From positions 186,001 to 250,000 of the forward strand of contig NZ_WUUS01000002.1 in assembly GCF_009831625.1 (NCBI RefSeq): 64,000 bases of DNA. Reading direction: 5' to 3'. The DNA comes from Halobaculum saliterrae (lineage in GTDB: Archaea; Halobacteriota; Halobacteria; Halobacteriales; Haloferacaceae). Shown here one piece after another: positions 15,485 through 24,712 of the stretch. Positions within the stretch are counted from its first letter, which is position 1. The number at the start of each line of letters is the position of its first letter. The notes under the pieces were generated by a model, which saw only the letters and a list, made by a program, of their open reading frames with translations, made no database searches and was not told where the DNA came from. Both the position numbers and the translations under genes were made by a program.

Positions 15485-15887
15485 CCCTTTTAAACCTTGA
15501 AGTCAGCTAGCTTATGTTCCCCACAGGAGTTTGCTTAAATGCGTGGTCGGGGTTTAAATCGCCAGAATTTAGCGATTTGCTACTCCGGAGACGACTGGAA
15601 TTCGAGCGAACCCGACGTGGCAAAGATACCCGAAACCCCGCGTCAGGCAACATACCTCCTAGTCGAGAGGAATCGATTTCGATGAATGATTCGTAATAGC
15701 CCCAGGGAATCGTGAACGACGTGCGTTCGGGATAGGAGTGCATCAGAGATACCATTCAGTCCAGACCCGACACCCACTGGCAATCGCTCGAAAACGGTGG
15801 TCGCGCCACGCGTAGCGATCAAAACGGATGCTGCTGTCCGCTACTGGACACCATTTATCATACCATCGCTGGAAGATCTGGCTATCG
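15485..15887. other. gene-free stretch between the small helical gene and the GmrSD-like gene
   Basis: Holds a hairpin AAATCGC (15556-15562) / GCGATTT (15572-15578) and divergent promoters: the leftward TATA near 15490 and a rightward TTTATCATA (15853-15861), about 30 bases before the ATG at 15888. A weak tRNA-like look (GGGGTTTAAATCG) was considered and rejected because no cloverleaf forms. Nothing else was seen. Confidence 0.5.
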
Positions 15888-17726
15888 ATGAAAGCGGACA
15901 CACTCGATCTAAAGGACATCTTTCGGAAAGACACGCGGTACGTCGTTCCACGATTCCAGCGGCCGTACGTGTGGAAGGAGGAGGAACACTGGCAGCCCCT
16001 GTGGGAGGACCTCCAGCTCGTCGTGAACGAGCTGATGGATCGGCAGGCGGATGCAGATACCGATCTCGAACGACAAGAGGCCCAACAGGACACCTCTCCG
16101 CATTTCTTGGGTGCCATCGTCCTCGACCAACAATCGACGCCGACGCAGAAGCTGGAGACACGGGAGATCATCGATGGGCAACAGCGGCTGATTACGCTCC
16201 AAGTCTTGTTGGCGGCTACACATTCCGTAGCGAAGGACTTCGAAGACGACGGATCGGCGTCCTTGGTCGAGAAGCTGATGTACAATGACAAGGACCTCAC
16301 GAGGACGGAGACAGACCGACTGAAGGTCTGGCCCATCGAAGCCGATCAGGACGCGTTCATAGACGTGATGACTCTTTCTGACCCGGAGTCTGAGCACGCC
16401 GAACTCGACGGCGACGACAACTTGGAGGAGTGCTTCCGGTACTTCAGGGATGAAATTCGAGAGTGGGCTGAGTCCGGAAACGAATCCACCGAGGAACACC
16501 TGGAAGCGCTCGTCACGACGATGTGGCATCTGCTCCGCGTCGTCGTCATCGACCTCGAATCCAACGACGATGCACAGGTGATCTTCGAGACGCTGAATGC
16601 TCGTGGAACACCGCTACTCGCAGCCGATCTGATCAAGAACTACCTCTTCCGGGAGGCCTCCGTTCAGCACAACGACCCAGGTGAACTGCACGACAAGTAC
16701 TGGAAGCAGTTCGACGAGGACGAGTGGCGCGTCGATGTCTCTCAAGGGCGTCTTGACCGTCCGAAGATAGACGTGTTCATCATGCACTGGCTCACGATGG
16801 AGATGAGCCAGCAGGTTCGCGCGAAGAAGCTCTTCCCGGCGTTCCGAAAGTACCTCGACAGGACCGACCACTCTGTCGAGGAGATCGTCAAGGACATCGA
16901 CTACTACGCGTCCATCTACGAGACCATCTCTGAGCCAGACCGTGGGTCTCGGGAGGGGATCTTCTTCCATCGGCTGGACATCCTCGACACAACGACACCG
17001 TATCCGGTTCTGCTCTGGATCTTCGGCCACGAGGATATCCCGAAGCAACAACGCGTGAAAGCCGTCGAAGCCATCGAAAGCTGGCTGATGCGTCGGATGC
17101 TTTCTCGACTGACGTCGAAGAACTACAACAAGATATTCATCGAACTACTGGACGAGCTTAAGGAGCGAGACGACGAGCCCGTCGGAGACGTTGTCGTCCA
17201 GTTCTTCCGGAGCAAAGAGGGCGAGAGCGACTATTGGCCTGGTGACGAGAAGCTGACGGACTCGATGGTCAGTATGGAATACTGGGCCGTCATTAACCAG
17301 CGACGCCTCAAGATGGTGTTCGCAGCCATCGAACGTGAGTTACGGAACACCGGATACAGCGAAACGGTGGAGTTCACGCAGGACCTGGAGATTGAACATA
17401 TCCTTCCGCAAAAGTGGTCCACACACTGGTCGCTTCCGGGTGAACGACCTGCCGAAGTCGAACGAATCGAGCGCGACGAGGCGAAGAACCGAATCGGGAA
17501 CCTGACGATCCTCACCGACAAGCTGAACCCCTCTATCTCGAATGCAGCCTGGGACGACAAACGAGAAGCGATTCAGGAACACACCGTCCTGCGTCTGAAC
17601 AAGCACTTGGTTACGGACTGGCCCGACGAATGGAACGAGGAGACGATTGCCGAGCGTGGCGAGTGGCTCGCTGCGCAAGCGAGTGACGTTTGGCCGGAAC
17701 CAGACGCAGAGTACTGGGACAGGTAG
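15888..17726 (+). CDS. GmrSD-like fused DUF262-DUF1524 modification-dependent nuclease
   Basis: 612 residues from the ATG at 15888, chosen because the TATA box is correctly placed and MKADTLDLKD is the family's normal start. The DUF262 part shows VPRFQRPYVW (20-29) and the nucleotide-binding REIIDGQQRL motif near residue 95. The C-terminal DUF1524 part carries the HNH-type pattern EIEHILPQKW (about 500) and NRIGNLTILTDKLN. Fused GmrS-GmrD proteins cut glycosylated or otherwise modified phage DNA in an NTP-dependent way. It is transcribed against its neighbours, lying between the methylase and the DUF499 ATPase. Confidence 0.9.
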   Translation: MKADTLDLKDIFRKDTRYVVPRFQRPYVWKEEEHWQPLWEDLQLVVNELMDRQADADTDLERQEAQQDTSPHFLGAIVLDQQSTPTQKLETREIIDGQQRLITLQVLLAATHSVAKDFEDDGSASLVEKLMYNDKDLTRTETDRLKVWPIEADQDAFIDVMTLSDPESEHAELDGDDNLEECFRYFRDEIREWAESGNESTEEHLEALVTTMWHLLRVVVIDLESNDDAQVIFETLNARGTPLLAADLIKNYLFREASVQHNDPGELHDKYWKQFDEDEWRVDVSQGRLDRPKIDVFIMHWLTMEMSQQVRAKKLFPAFRKYLDRTDHSVEEIVKDIDYYASIYETISEPDRGSREGIFFHRLDILDTTTPYPVLLWIFGHEDIPKQQRVKAVEAIESWLMRRMLSRLTSKNYNKIFIELLDELKERDDEPVGDVVVQFFRSKEGESDYWPGDEKLTDSMVSMEYWAVINQRRLKMVFAAIERELRNTGYSETVEFTQDLEIEHILPQKWSTHWSLPGERPAEVERIERDEAKNRIGNLTILTDKLNPSISNAAWDDKREAIQEHTVLRLNKHLVTDWPDEWNEETIAERGEWLAAQASDVWPEPDAEYWDR

Positions 17727-17809
17727 ACTCCGACAGACCATTTCCCACCGATATCGTCGAGTTAGCAAGTAACCGAACAGGCTATTCGGTATGCTGCGGA
17801 TGATCCAGT

Positions 17810-18022
17810 ATGACTGACTTGCTCGAAATACGAGACGACGGAGAGTTCGTGATTTCTGGAACGGTGAGTCGAGATGAGCTTGAGGCGGAACTGACACCGC
17901 TGAATCCGCGCAGTTTGTTCGATAGACGACTGAAAACTGTTCTGAGGGATATGCTGGATGAGGCGGACGGTGACGAGATCCTCGTCGAGGCGTTAGTCAG
18001 AAACGGCGATACTGAACCGTAG
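17810..18022 (+). CDS. small acidic hypothetical protein
   Basis: 70 residues: MTDLLEIRDDGEFVISGTVS, then DELEAELTPLNPRSLFDRRL, ending with an acidic helix. It lies 83 bases behind the GmrSD-like gene on the same strand and ends nine bases from the convergent DUF499 gene. Composition and position suggest a real small gene, but no motif is recognised. Confidence 0.55.
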   Translation: MTDLLEIRDDGEFVISGTVSRDELEAELTPLNPRSLFDRRLKTVLRDMLDEADGDEILVEALVRNGDTEP

Positions 18023-18031
18023 AAGACGCGG

Positions 18032-21000
18032 CTACTTCTGGAAGCTGATCTCGATCTTCAGACTTGACGCCTCTTCCGGCATTCGCTCGAAGAGGTCTTG
18101 CACCTTCGTGTAGTCCTGTTCGGATCGCAACGTCAAGCTGACCTGTGTGCGCTCGACGTCGGCGGTCCCCTGAAGAGCACCGGGAACACCCTCCCTGTCG
18201 GGCAGCATGAACGTGACGTCGCCGTATTCGACGCTCCCCGTCTGGTGGTCGTTCCGCCACTTGCTCCGCATCGCGGCGACGTCGTCGCCGTTGTACTCGA
18301 AGCGCCACGTGTCAGCCTCCGTGTCGGCCTTCCGGAACGGGTAGCCAGGCACCCAGTCCGAGGCCTTGTCCGACCCGGTCGTGTTAACCACGTACTCCGG
18401 CTCCTCGTCCTTCCCGATGTTCTCCAGCAGGTACGTCCGCACCATGTACTCAGTAACGCTGTCGTCGAAGCGGTCGGTGACCTTGTTCACGGTAAACTGG
18501 TCACCCGGATCCAGATCCTCGATGTACGAGAGTATCTGGTCACCGATCCGGTCCGATACTGTCGGGACGATCTTCACCGTCGTCGGCTCACGGTCGCCCA
18601 GCGATGCCAGATACCTGCCGCCCGCCTCCAGTACGTAGTCGTCAACGAGGAACTCGTTGACCGCCTCGCGGGCGACGGACTCGGTCTCGTCCGGTGGGAG
18701 GAATACCGCTTCGTCCGCACGTATTTCGCCGATGATCGTGTCAAGGTTCGCGTAGCCGTCGTCGTCGATGTGCGCTTCGATTCGGTCCACGAGAGAGGAC
18801 GCGCCGATGACCGTCGCGCTCCCGACATCACGGACCGTGGCGTCGGACTGCGGCTTGTCGAGGATCTCATTGCCGCGCACGATGACGTACTGATCCTCGC
18901 GGTTCAGGCGACCGATAGCTCGCATTACGACGTCGTGGCTGTCGCCGTCGATCCAGATCTCGCCGTCTTCAACGAGTTCCAGTTCAAAGTCTCCGATATC
19001 GAGCGCGGTCGTCCCGCTCCCGAAGCGCTGTCGGAGTTCCTGTTCAACGTCATCGACGCCCCACACGTCCACGTCGTCCTGCTGGACGAGCACGGTGTCG
19101 AGCGAGCTTCCGGAGAGATCGTCACGGAACCCGCCCGAGTCACGCGCCAGTACCGGCTTCCCATCGAGCGCTTCGACTGTCGCGTTCAACACGTCGTTCG
19201 CGCTTCCGGGGATCGGGAACTCCGGGTCACGGAGGAACTGTTCGTAGATGTCTTCGACCGAGATCTCTCCGCGTCGATCCAAGAGGTCTTCAGCGATCTC
19301 CCAGACGTGTGACTGAAGATCGAACGGGTCAGCAGCCGCTGAATTCCCGATGTTCGTCGCGTCGAGTTCGGCGTCGACGAGGACGAAGACATCGAGATCC
19401 ATCGGCTCCACTTTCGCCCACTCGTCGTCATCCAACAGGTTATCCCCATCGAGCACCTCGCCGTACAGGAGTTGAAGCTCTTCACGGAGTTCGTTCTCCT
19501 CCTGCTCCTTCATACTCTGAATCGACGTCCGGATTTCGTCATCGAGCGACTCGTCCGCGAGTACCTGCCGCGCACCCTCGATATACCGCGCCTTGTCGAT
19601 GTAGCGTGTGCCTGACTCGATGGCCTTGTCGCCCGAAGGTTGGACGAACACGAGCGTGTTGCGCCACTCGCGTCCGCGGCCATCGTTGGTGATGACCTTC
19701 TTCACTTCCTCCTGGCTCCACTGGCTGTCCTTTACGACGATTTTGACGTCGCGGTCGTCCGGGATGTCTCGCATGTCGTTTGTCCGGAACCCGACCGGGT
19801 ACGCGTTCGAGCCGAAAATATCCGTGATGAAGTCCGCAATCTCGGCTTTTGCCGATGTCTCCGACACGTCCACGGCTGCGTTCCGGATGAGCGCGTTGGG
19901 GTTCTGTCGGTCCCGGATGGCGTACTTCCCGTTGAGCTTATGGAGGTGCCACGCGACGCCGTGCAATCGTTCGAGGTTGAGGACGACGTCGGAGACGAGG
20001 TCACCAGTCTGGTAAGCACCCATCACGATCTCTGATACCTCCGCGCCCTCACCTTCGCTCGGCTTCAGTGAGTACAGCAGAATCGTGTTCAGTATGCGCC
20101 GACCGTGAGGCACTTCATCGGTGTCAATACGGCTTTTGATGTCCCCGGTGGCGGCGTTCAGCCGTTCGTAGTTGATCTTCGCCAGTTCGTCTTCGAACTC
20201 GATGGCGTCGATGTCGCCGTGCGTGATCAGGTCCGTCTGATCCTGCATCTGCAAGAGGACCTTCGAGAAGAGGTAGATCATCCCGCGCGTGTTCTGGTTC
20301 CCCTCGTCGGCGTAGTAGCGCGTCTCAAGCGCATCCAGAAGCACGGGATGGAACGGGTAGAGGTCGTGCATCTCCGACAGCAGGTCGTCAGGCAGATCGA
20401 CGTGCCCCTCTGCCTGATCGTACGCGTCGAAGTACCCATTGACGATCTCGCGGGCAGCACTCTCGTCTACGGAATCGATCAGGCGGTGGCGGAGGACCTC
20501 GCGCTTGTCCACCTGGTTATTCATGTTGACCTCGACCGCCTGTTCCCGATTCAGAATGTCGTGAACCTCGGACCCTTCGCGAAGCACCGAGACAATGGTG
20601 TAGAGTTCGAGATCAGAGAGCGCCGTCGATTCGAGCAGCGACTGGAGGAACGCTTTGTTTGCGCTCTTGCGGTCGCCCTGCAGCGTGTCGAACCAATCCT
20701 CCAGCTCGTCCACGAAAAATGCGACTGTGTCGTCGCCGACGGCCTCCTGAATAGTCTGCATATCGGGATACCCACCCGAGTTGAACGTTCCAGGGTCGTA
20801 GTCGAGCGCCTCGAAGAACGGCTCCCAGAGGTACTCGTACTGTTCGTTCTGCATCGCAACCGTGATCGGCGTCGCCGACTCCGGAAGTGCAGCGTCGAAC
20901 CCTTCGACCGAGTCATTCGCCCACGTTCCTGCCGCCGCGGGATCATCGAAACAGTGGTACAGCGCCACCATCTGGTGAGACTTCCCACTGCCGTACGGGC

Positions 21001-21247
21001 CGTAGAGAATGTGTGTCCCGCGTGGATCGTCGCCAGTGAGCGAATCACGAAGGATGGCGAGGGCCTCTCGAAGGCCCTGTGTCATCAGCGTCCGCTCGAA
21101 GAAGAGGTCCGCATCAGACTCGAACTCCTCGTCGTCGTCAACGTTGTAGAGTTTTACCTGTCCATCGATCTGCCCTTCTTCTCGAAGCTCACGGCTGAGG
21201 GTCACCGTGTCTTCGAGAGTGTTTGATAAGGATCCCGTCTGTGCCAT
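18032..21247 (-). CDS. DUF499-type large P-loop ATPase (BrxC/PglY-like)
   Basis: 1,071 residues from the ATG at 21247. Walker A is GPYGSGKS (83-90) with HILY before it. Walker B-like FFVDELEDWFDT follows near residue 160. The remainder is a long acidic helical protein ending in repeated beta-rich modules (VEYGDVTFML, TQVSLTLRSEQDY, LKIEISFQK). Large DUF499 ATPases occur with DNA methylases in BREX/Pgl-like and other modification-based defence systems. The start is separated by 145 bases from the divergent SNF2 helicase gene, so one control region could serve both arms. Confidence 0.85.
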   Translation of the reverse strand: MAQTGSLSNTLEDTVTLSRELREEGQIDGQVKLYNVDDDEEFESDADLFFERTLMTQGLREALAILRDSLTGDDPRGTHILYGPYGSGKSHQMVALYHCFDDPAAAGTWANDSVEGFDAALPESATPITVAMQNEQYEYLWEPFFEALDYDPGTFNSGGYPDMQTIQEAVGDDTVAFFVDELEDWFDTLQGDRKSANKAFLQSLLESTALSDLELYTIVSVLREGSEVHDILNREQAVEVNMNNQVDKREVLRHRLIDSVDESAAREIVNGYFDAYDQAEGHVDLPDDLLSEMHDLYPFHPVLLDALETRYYADEGNQNTRGMIYLFSKVLLQMQDQTDLITHGDIDAIEFEDELAKINYERLNAATGDIKSRIDTDEVPHGRRILNTILLYSLKPSEGEGAEVSEIVMGAYQTGDLVSDVVLNLERLHGVAWHLHKLNGKYAIRDRQNPNALIRNAAVDVSETSAKAEIADFITDIFGSNAYPVGFRTNDMRDIPDDRDVKIVVKDSQWSQEEVKKVITNDGRGREWRNTLVFVQPSGDKAIESGTRYIDKARYIEGARQVLADESLDDEIRTSIQSMKEQEENELREELQLLYGEVLDGDNLLDDDEWAKVEPMDLDVFVLVDAELDATNIGNSAAADPFDLQSHVWEIAEDLLDRRGEISVEDIYEQFLRDPEFPIPGSANDVLNATVEALDGKPVLARDSGGFRDDLSGSSLDTVLVQQDDVDVWGVDDVEQELRQRFGSGTTALDIGDFELELVEDGEIWIDGDSHDVVMRAIGRLNREDQYVIVRGNEILDKPQSDATVRDVGSATVIGASSLVDRIEAHIDDDGYANLDTIIGEIRADEAVFLPPDETESVAREAVNEFLVDDYVLEAGGRYLASLGDREPTTVKIVPTVSDRIGDQILSYIEDLDPGDQFTVNKVTDRFDDSVTEYMVRTYLLENIGKDEEPEYVVNTTGSDKASDWVPGYPFRKADTEADTWRFEYNGDDVAAMRSKWRNDHQTGSVEYGDVTFMLPDREGVPGALQGTADVERTQVSLTLRSEQDYTKVQDLFERMPEEASSLKIEISFQK

Positions 21248-21392
21248 CTTGATACTTAAACAAAGTTCAGTGGCACCCAATAAACACTATGGTCCCAATG
21301 AACAGAGCCGGAGGCTCAACAACAGTACTGCGTACCGATCCACGATTGTCGGTCACAAAACGTATTTTACGCACACCTGTTTCTACGAACGT
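21248..21392. promoter_or_regulatory. divergent promoter region of the DUF499 and SNF2 genes
   Basis: 145 bases between two divergent start codons. A rightward TATA-like GTATTTTACG (21362-21371) is about 25-30 bases before the ATG at 21393, giving a leaderless transcript. The leftward side has an AT-rich TACTTAAACAAAG just before the DUF499 ATG. Shared control of the two genes is likely. Confidence 0.5.
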
Positions 21393-23147
21393 ATGAGCGG
21401 GTACGACCTCGTCGATATCGAGGTCACACACGAGTCTGCAGACGATCTCCTGGATTCGCTGTCTGAAGACGGTGCTGAGGGAGACCATCTACAGAGTATC
21501 CAAGCTGTGCGTCTCCAAGCCGGCCAACCGGACTCCGAACTTCGGTCGTTGAAAGAGCTGGACGAAAACTCCGTCAAGCTACTGGAACACCAAGTGGATG
21601 CGGCTTATCGGGCCCTCTTCGAGATGGACGGAAAAGCACTCCTGGCTGACGAAGTCGGCCTCGGGAAGACAATTGAGGTCGGGATGATTCTCAAGGAGAT
21701 GCACTTCCGTGAAACGGACGAGTCCGTCCTCATCCTCACGCCCGCACAACTGGCCAAGCAGTGGCAGGCAGAGCTCCGTGAGAAGTTCGGACTCGACTTC
21801 ATCTGCAACTACGACGACGAATTCGAGGACTTCGACGCCCATGACTACATCATTGCGAGCATCGATACTGCGAAGAGCGAGCGACACCGCCAGACGGTTC
21901 TCGACCGCGATTGGGATGTTCTGGTACTTGATGAGGCACACTACGTCAAGAACGAAGAGACGGACCGCTACGACCTGATTGACCGGCTCGCATACAACTA
22001 CGCGTTCTTCCTGACTGCGACGCCGATTCAGAACGAACTGACTGACCTGTACAACGTCGTCTCGCTACTCCGCCCCGGACTGTTCGGCACACGCGATGTC
22101 TTCCACCAGTACTTCGTGAACAGCAATCAGGAGACGCTCGTCAACCGAGACGAGCTACAGGATCGGCTGAACAAAGTGATGATCCGGAACCGACGGGAAG
22201 ACACGGACATCGACTTCACGGACCGGACTATCGACACACGGACGTTCGAGCCTACCCCAAAGGAACGCGAACTCTACCAAGCAGTCTCTGACTACGTCAA
22301 AGGCGCGTACAGTCAAGACCAGGGACAGAAGCTCGTACTGATGCTCCTTCAGAAGGAGGTCGTCAGCAGCCCGGTCGCGCTTAAGCGGACCATCGAGAAG
22401 CGACTCTACGAACAGTCGGAGCTCACGCACGCGGACGAACTGGAGACCATCTTGGATCTGATCGATGAGATCGATACGGTGACAAAACAGGAGCGGCTCT
22501 TGGATATCGTCGAAGAAGCCCGCGACAACGTCGAGATGGGGAGAGTCATCGTCTTCACTCAATTCCGAGCAACCCAACAGCAGATCCTCGACAGACTCGT
22601 CTCAGAGGGATACACAGTACACGCCTTCCACGGCGGTCACTCCAGCAGTGAGAAAGAACAGATTGTCGAGGATTTCGAAGAAGAGGGTGGAATCCTCGTT
22701 TCAACCGACGCGATGAGCGAGGGGCGAAACTTACAATTTTGCAACATGTTGGTAAATTTGGACTTGCCGTGGAATCCGATGCGTGTCGAACAGCGTATCG
22801 GTCGGATACATCGAATCGGGCAGAAGCGGGACGTCTTCATCTTCAATATGGCGTTGAAAGATACGATCGAGGAGTACGTACTTGAGCGATTGTATCATAA
22901 AATTGATCTATTTCAGCAGAGTGTTGGAGAACTGAGCTCGATCTTGAGTCGCTTGGAGGAATCGGGCACAAGTTTCGAAGACCAAATTTTCGAGCGGCTA
23001 ATGAACGCTGATTCCGAAGTCGAGCTTGAGAACGACTTCGATGCGATGGCTGTTAACCTCCAGGAACAGCGCGAGCTCGCCGACAAACTTGAGGAGTTCA
23101 ATAGCGGCGTGTTCGAAGGGTTTGACCTGGGGGAGAGCGATGACTGA
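21393..23147 (+). CDS. SNF2-family helicase of the defence island
   Basis: 584 residues from the ATG at 21393; an upstream in-frame start at 21207 would overlap the DUF499 gene and is rejected. Motifs in order: DEVGLGKTIE (I), ILTPAQLAKQW (Ia), LDEAHYVKNEE (II), LTATPIQNELTDLYN (III), HAFHGGHSS and STDAMSEGRNLQ (IV-V), QRIGRIHRIGQ (VI). This is the HepA/RapA-like branch of SNF2 ATPases, which move along double-stranded DNA. The same branch supplies the helicase of DISARM class 1 (DrmD). The next gene starts inside its 3' end, so the two proteins are co-translated. Confidence 0.9.
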   Translation: MSGYDLVDIEVTHESADDLLDSLSEDGAEGDHLQSIQAVRLQAGQPDSELRSLKELDENSVKLLEHQVDAAYRALFEMDGKALLADEVGLGKTIEVGMILKEMHFRETDESVLILTPAQLAKQWQAELREKFGLDFICNYDDEFEDFDAHDYIIASIDTAKSERHRQTVLDRDWDVLVLDEAHYVKNEETDRYDLIDRLAYNYAFFLTATPIQNELTDLYNVVSLLRPGLFGTRDVFHQYFVNSNQETLVNRDELQDRLNKVMIRNRREDTDIDFTDRTIDTRTFEPTPKERELYQAVSDYVKGAYSQDQGQKLVLMLLQKEVVSSPVALKRTIEKRLYEQSELTHADELETILDLIDEIDTVTKQERLLDIVEEARDNVEMGRVIVFTQFRATQQQILDRLVSEGYTVHAFHGGHSSSEKEQIVEDFEEEGGILVSTDAMSEGRNLQFCNMLVNLDLPWNPMRVEQRIGRIHRIGQKRDVFIFNMALKDTIEEYVLERLYHKIDLFQQSVGELSSILSRLEESGTSFEDQIFERLMNADSEVELENDFDAMAVNLQEQRELADKLEEFNSGVFEGFDLGESDD

Positions 23148-24291
23148 CGCTTCGATTACTGTCACGCAATCTGTGGTAGAGCAGTTCACAGAACGGTATC
23201 TCCGCTCTATCGGCTGTTCCATCGAGCGAAGTGACGATCACTGGGTGGTGTCGGTACCCGATGATACGGACACCGAGATCACCCACGGGAGACACACACT
23301 TGTCCGTGGGGAGGGTACTCCAGAGGATGACAGCACGAAACGGCTGAATCCGGAGAGTGCGTTCTTTCAACGGCTACTCCGTGAGGCGGGTGAACGGTCA
23401 CCTTCTGGCAAGCTGTCGATAGAGAGTGAATCCGACATCGAGATCCCGGGGTGGATCCAAAACGGCGCTGTCGAGGTACAGGGCGCTCAGTTCACTCCGT
23501 ACTACGACCGTACAGCTATCGTAATTCTCTTTCGTGTCGGTATCGAGACCGTCAGTGAATACCAGCAAGAGCTTCTCCGCGCCGTCGCTGTGGACGCACG
23601 GTCGGAAGAGCACCTGCCGAGATTGGCGGAGAGTTTCCTCGAACGAACATCGATAGAGGCCAACGAAGTCTTCGCTGGCAACTCACAATTGGCAAAGGAG
23701 GAGGCACGACCACTTCTCGATGCGGCTCGTGATCTGCTACTTGACGGAATACAACACCGACTCGACGAGATCCATCAGGAAGCCTCGCGTGCTGCAGATT
23801 CAGAAGTTGAAGAGTACCGCCAGATGCAACAACAGCGTATCCAGGAACTACAGGAGGAACACTCGAACTTGTCGTCGAAGATCGACGACCTAAGTGAGAA
23901 GATCAACACTGGAGACGAGGACTCACGCGTTCAAGCACTTCGAGAACGTAAAGAACTCAAATCGGAGTACGAGGAACTTGACGAGACGCTCGACGAGTTG
24001 TGGGAGCGTCGTGATAGTGGGTTCCCCGAGCGACAACGAGAAATCCGAGAGAGGCACTCACTCGACGTGAAGGTCACGCCGCTTACTCTGACTGAAATCG
24101 AGTACGAGCGAGGTGAGGTCGATTTCGAACTCATTGACGGTAACATAAATCAAACCGTTACTCTTGGATACGGGAGTGGGATCGGTGTAGCCGATACTGT
24201 CCGATGTTCGGCGTGTGAACAGGAGCTCTCTGAACACAACCCGATTCAAACGATTTCGAACGGTCTCGAATGCCGGAGTTGTACTGAATGA
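23140..24291 (+). CDS. coiled-coil protein with C-terminal zinc ribbon, partner of the SNF2 helicase
   Basis: 383 residues from the ATG at 23140, eight bases before the helicase stop. Residues 1-200 are alpha/beta. Residues 215-300 are a long coiled coil (EEYRQMQQQRIQELQEEHSN, DDLSEKINTGD). The C-terminus has CSACEQEL and CRSC, a four-cysteine zinc site. The overlap with the helicase gene implies a fixed complex. A DNA-binding adaptor is the natural guess; no family name can be given. Confidence 0.75.
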   Translation: MTDASITVTQSVVEQFTERYLRSIGCSIERSDDHWVVSVPDDTDTEITHGRHTLVRGEGTPEDDSTKRLNPESAFFQRLLREAGERSPSGKLSIESESDIEIPGWIQNGAVEVQGAQFTPYYDRTAIVILFRVGIETVSEYQQELLRAVAVDARSEEHLPRLAESFLERTSIEANEVFAGNSQLAKEEARPLLDAARDLLLDGIQHRLDEIHQEASRAADSEVEEYRQMQQQRIQELQEEHSNLSSKIDDLSEKINTGDEDSRVQALRERKELKSEYEELDETLDELWERRDSGFPERQREIRERHSLDVKVTPLTLTEIEYERGEVDFELIDGNINQTVTLGYGSGIGVADTVRCSACEQELSEHNPIQTISNGLECRSCTE

Positions 24292-24712
24292 CGCTAAGAT
24301 ACTTCTACTAATTTAAGTATATACTCGATGAAACTATCGTATTAGCCATTGGCGTAAATGTAGTGATACACGTATCAGAGGGCAGTATACTGTTGTTTCT
24401 AAGACTCGTCGGATTAATATTGTACCACTTCAATTACTTGTGACTGAGCACATTCAGTACTATAGATTAATAGCTCGAGAAATCTGCCTTCCTAAGTGAA
24501 ACGAGCTTGTTCCCCGTATATCACCCTGGATTTCGTGTGTCCTTTCATCCACTATACCACCGGCTAAGCAGCTTAAAGTCGGCATTCAGAGCGAAGCTAG
24601 CCCTAGATTTATTGGGATAGTGTCTCTCTGATAATCTGTCTCCCGTCAAACCCGAGGCTCCTGAATACACACCCGCCTCGTTGGAACACAAGCAGGAGAC
24701 AGAGAGTCCGAC
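24292..24712. other. AT-rich gene-free gap before the CBASS-like operon
   Basis: About 420 bases, clearly AT-richer than the genes on both sides, with several candidate TATA elements (for example TTAAGTATATAC near 24311-24322) but none placed convincingly at the ATG at 24713. A leftward frame at 24545-24865 overlaps the operon start and is judged spurious. It separates the SNF2 unit from the CBASS-like unit. Confidence 0.5.

Noticed and set aside
15520-15600. Possible tRNA or tRNA fragment (GGGGTTTAAATCG near 15549)
   Set aside because: No acceptor, D or anticodon arms can be paired; only an isolated 7-bp hairpin is present.
18098-21226. Long rightward frames (404, 373 and other residues) opposite the DUF499 gene
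   Set aside because: They are antisense shadows of a GC-rich gene: His/Arg/Val-rich composition, no motifs, and the leftward frame carries clear Walker motifs and acidic halophile composition.
12374-24291. Straight assignment of the island to BREX or DISARM
   Set aside because: The key markers (PglZ, BrxL, DrmA, DrmB, PLD protein) are not visible in the window, so the name would not be justified.
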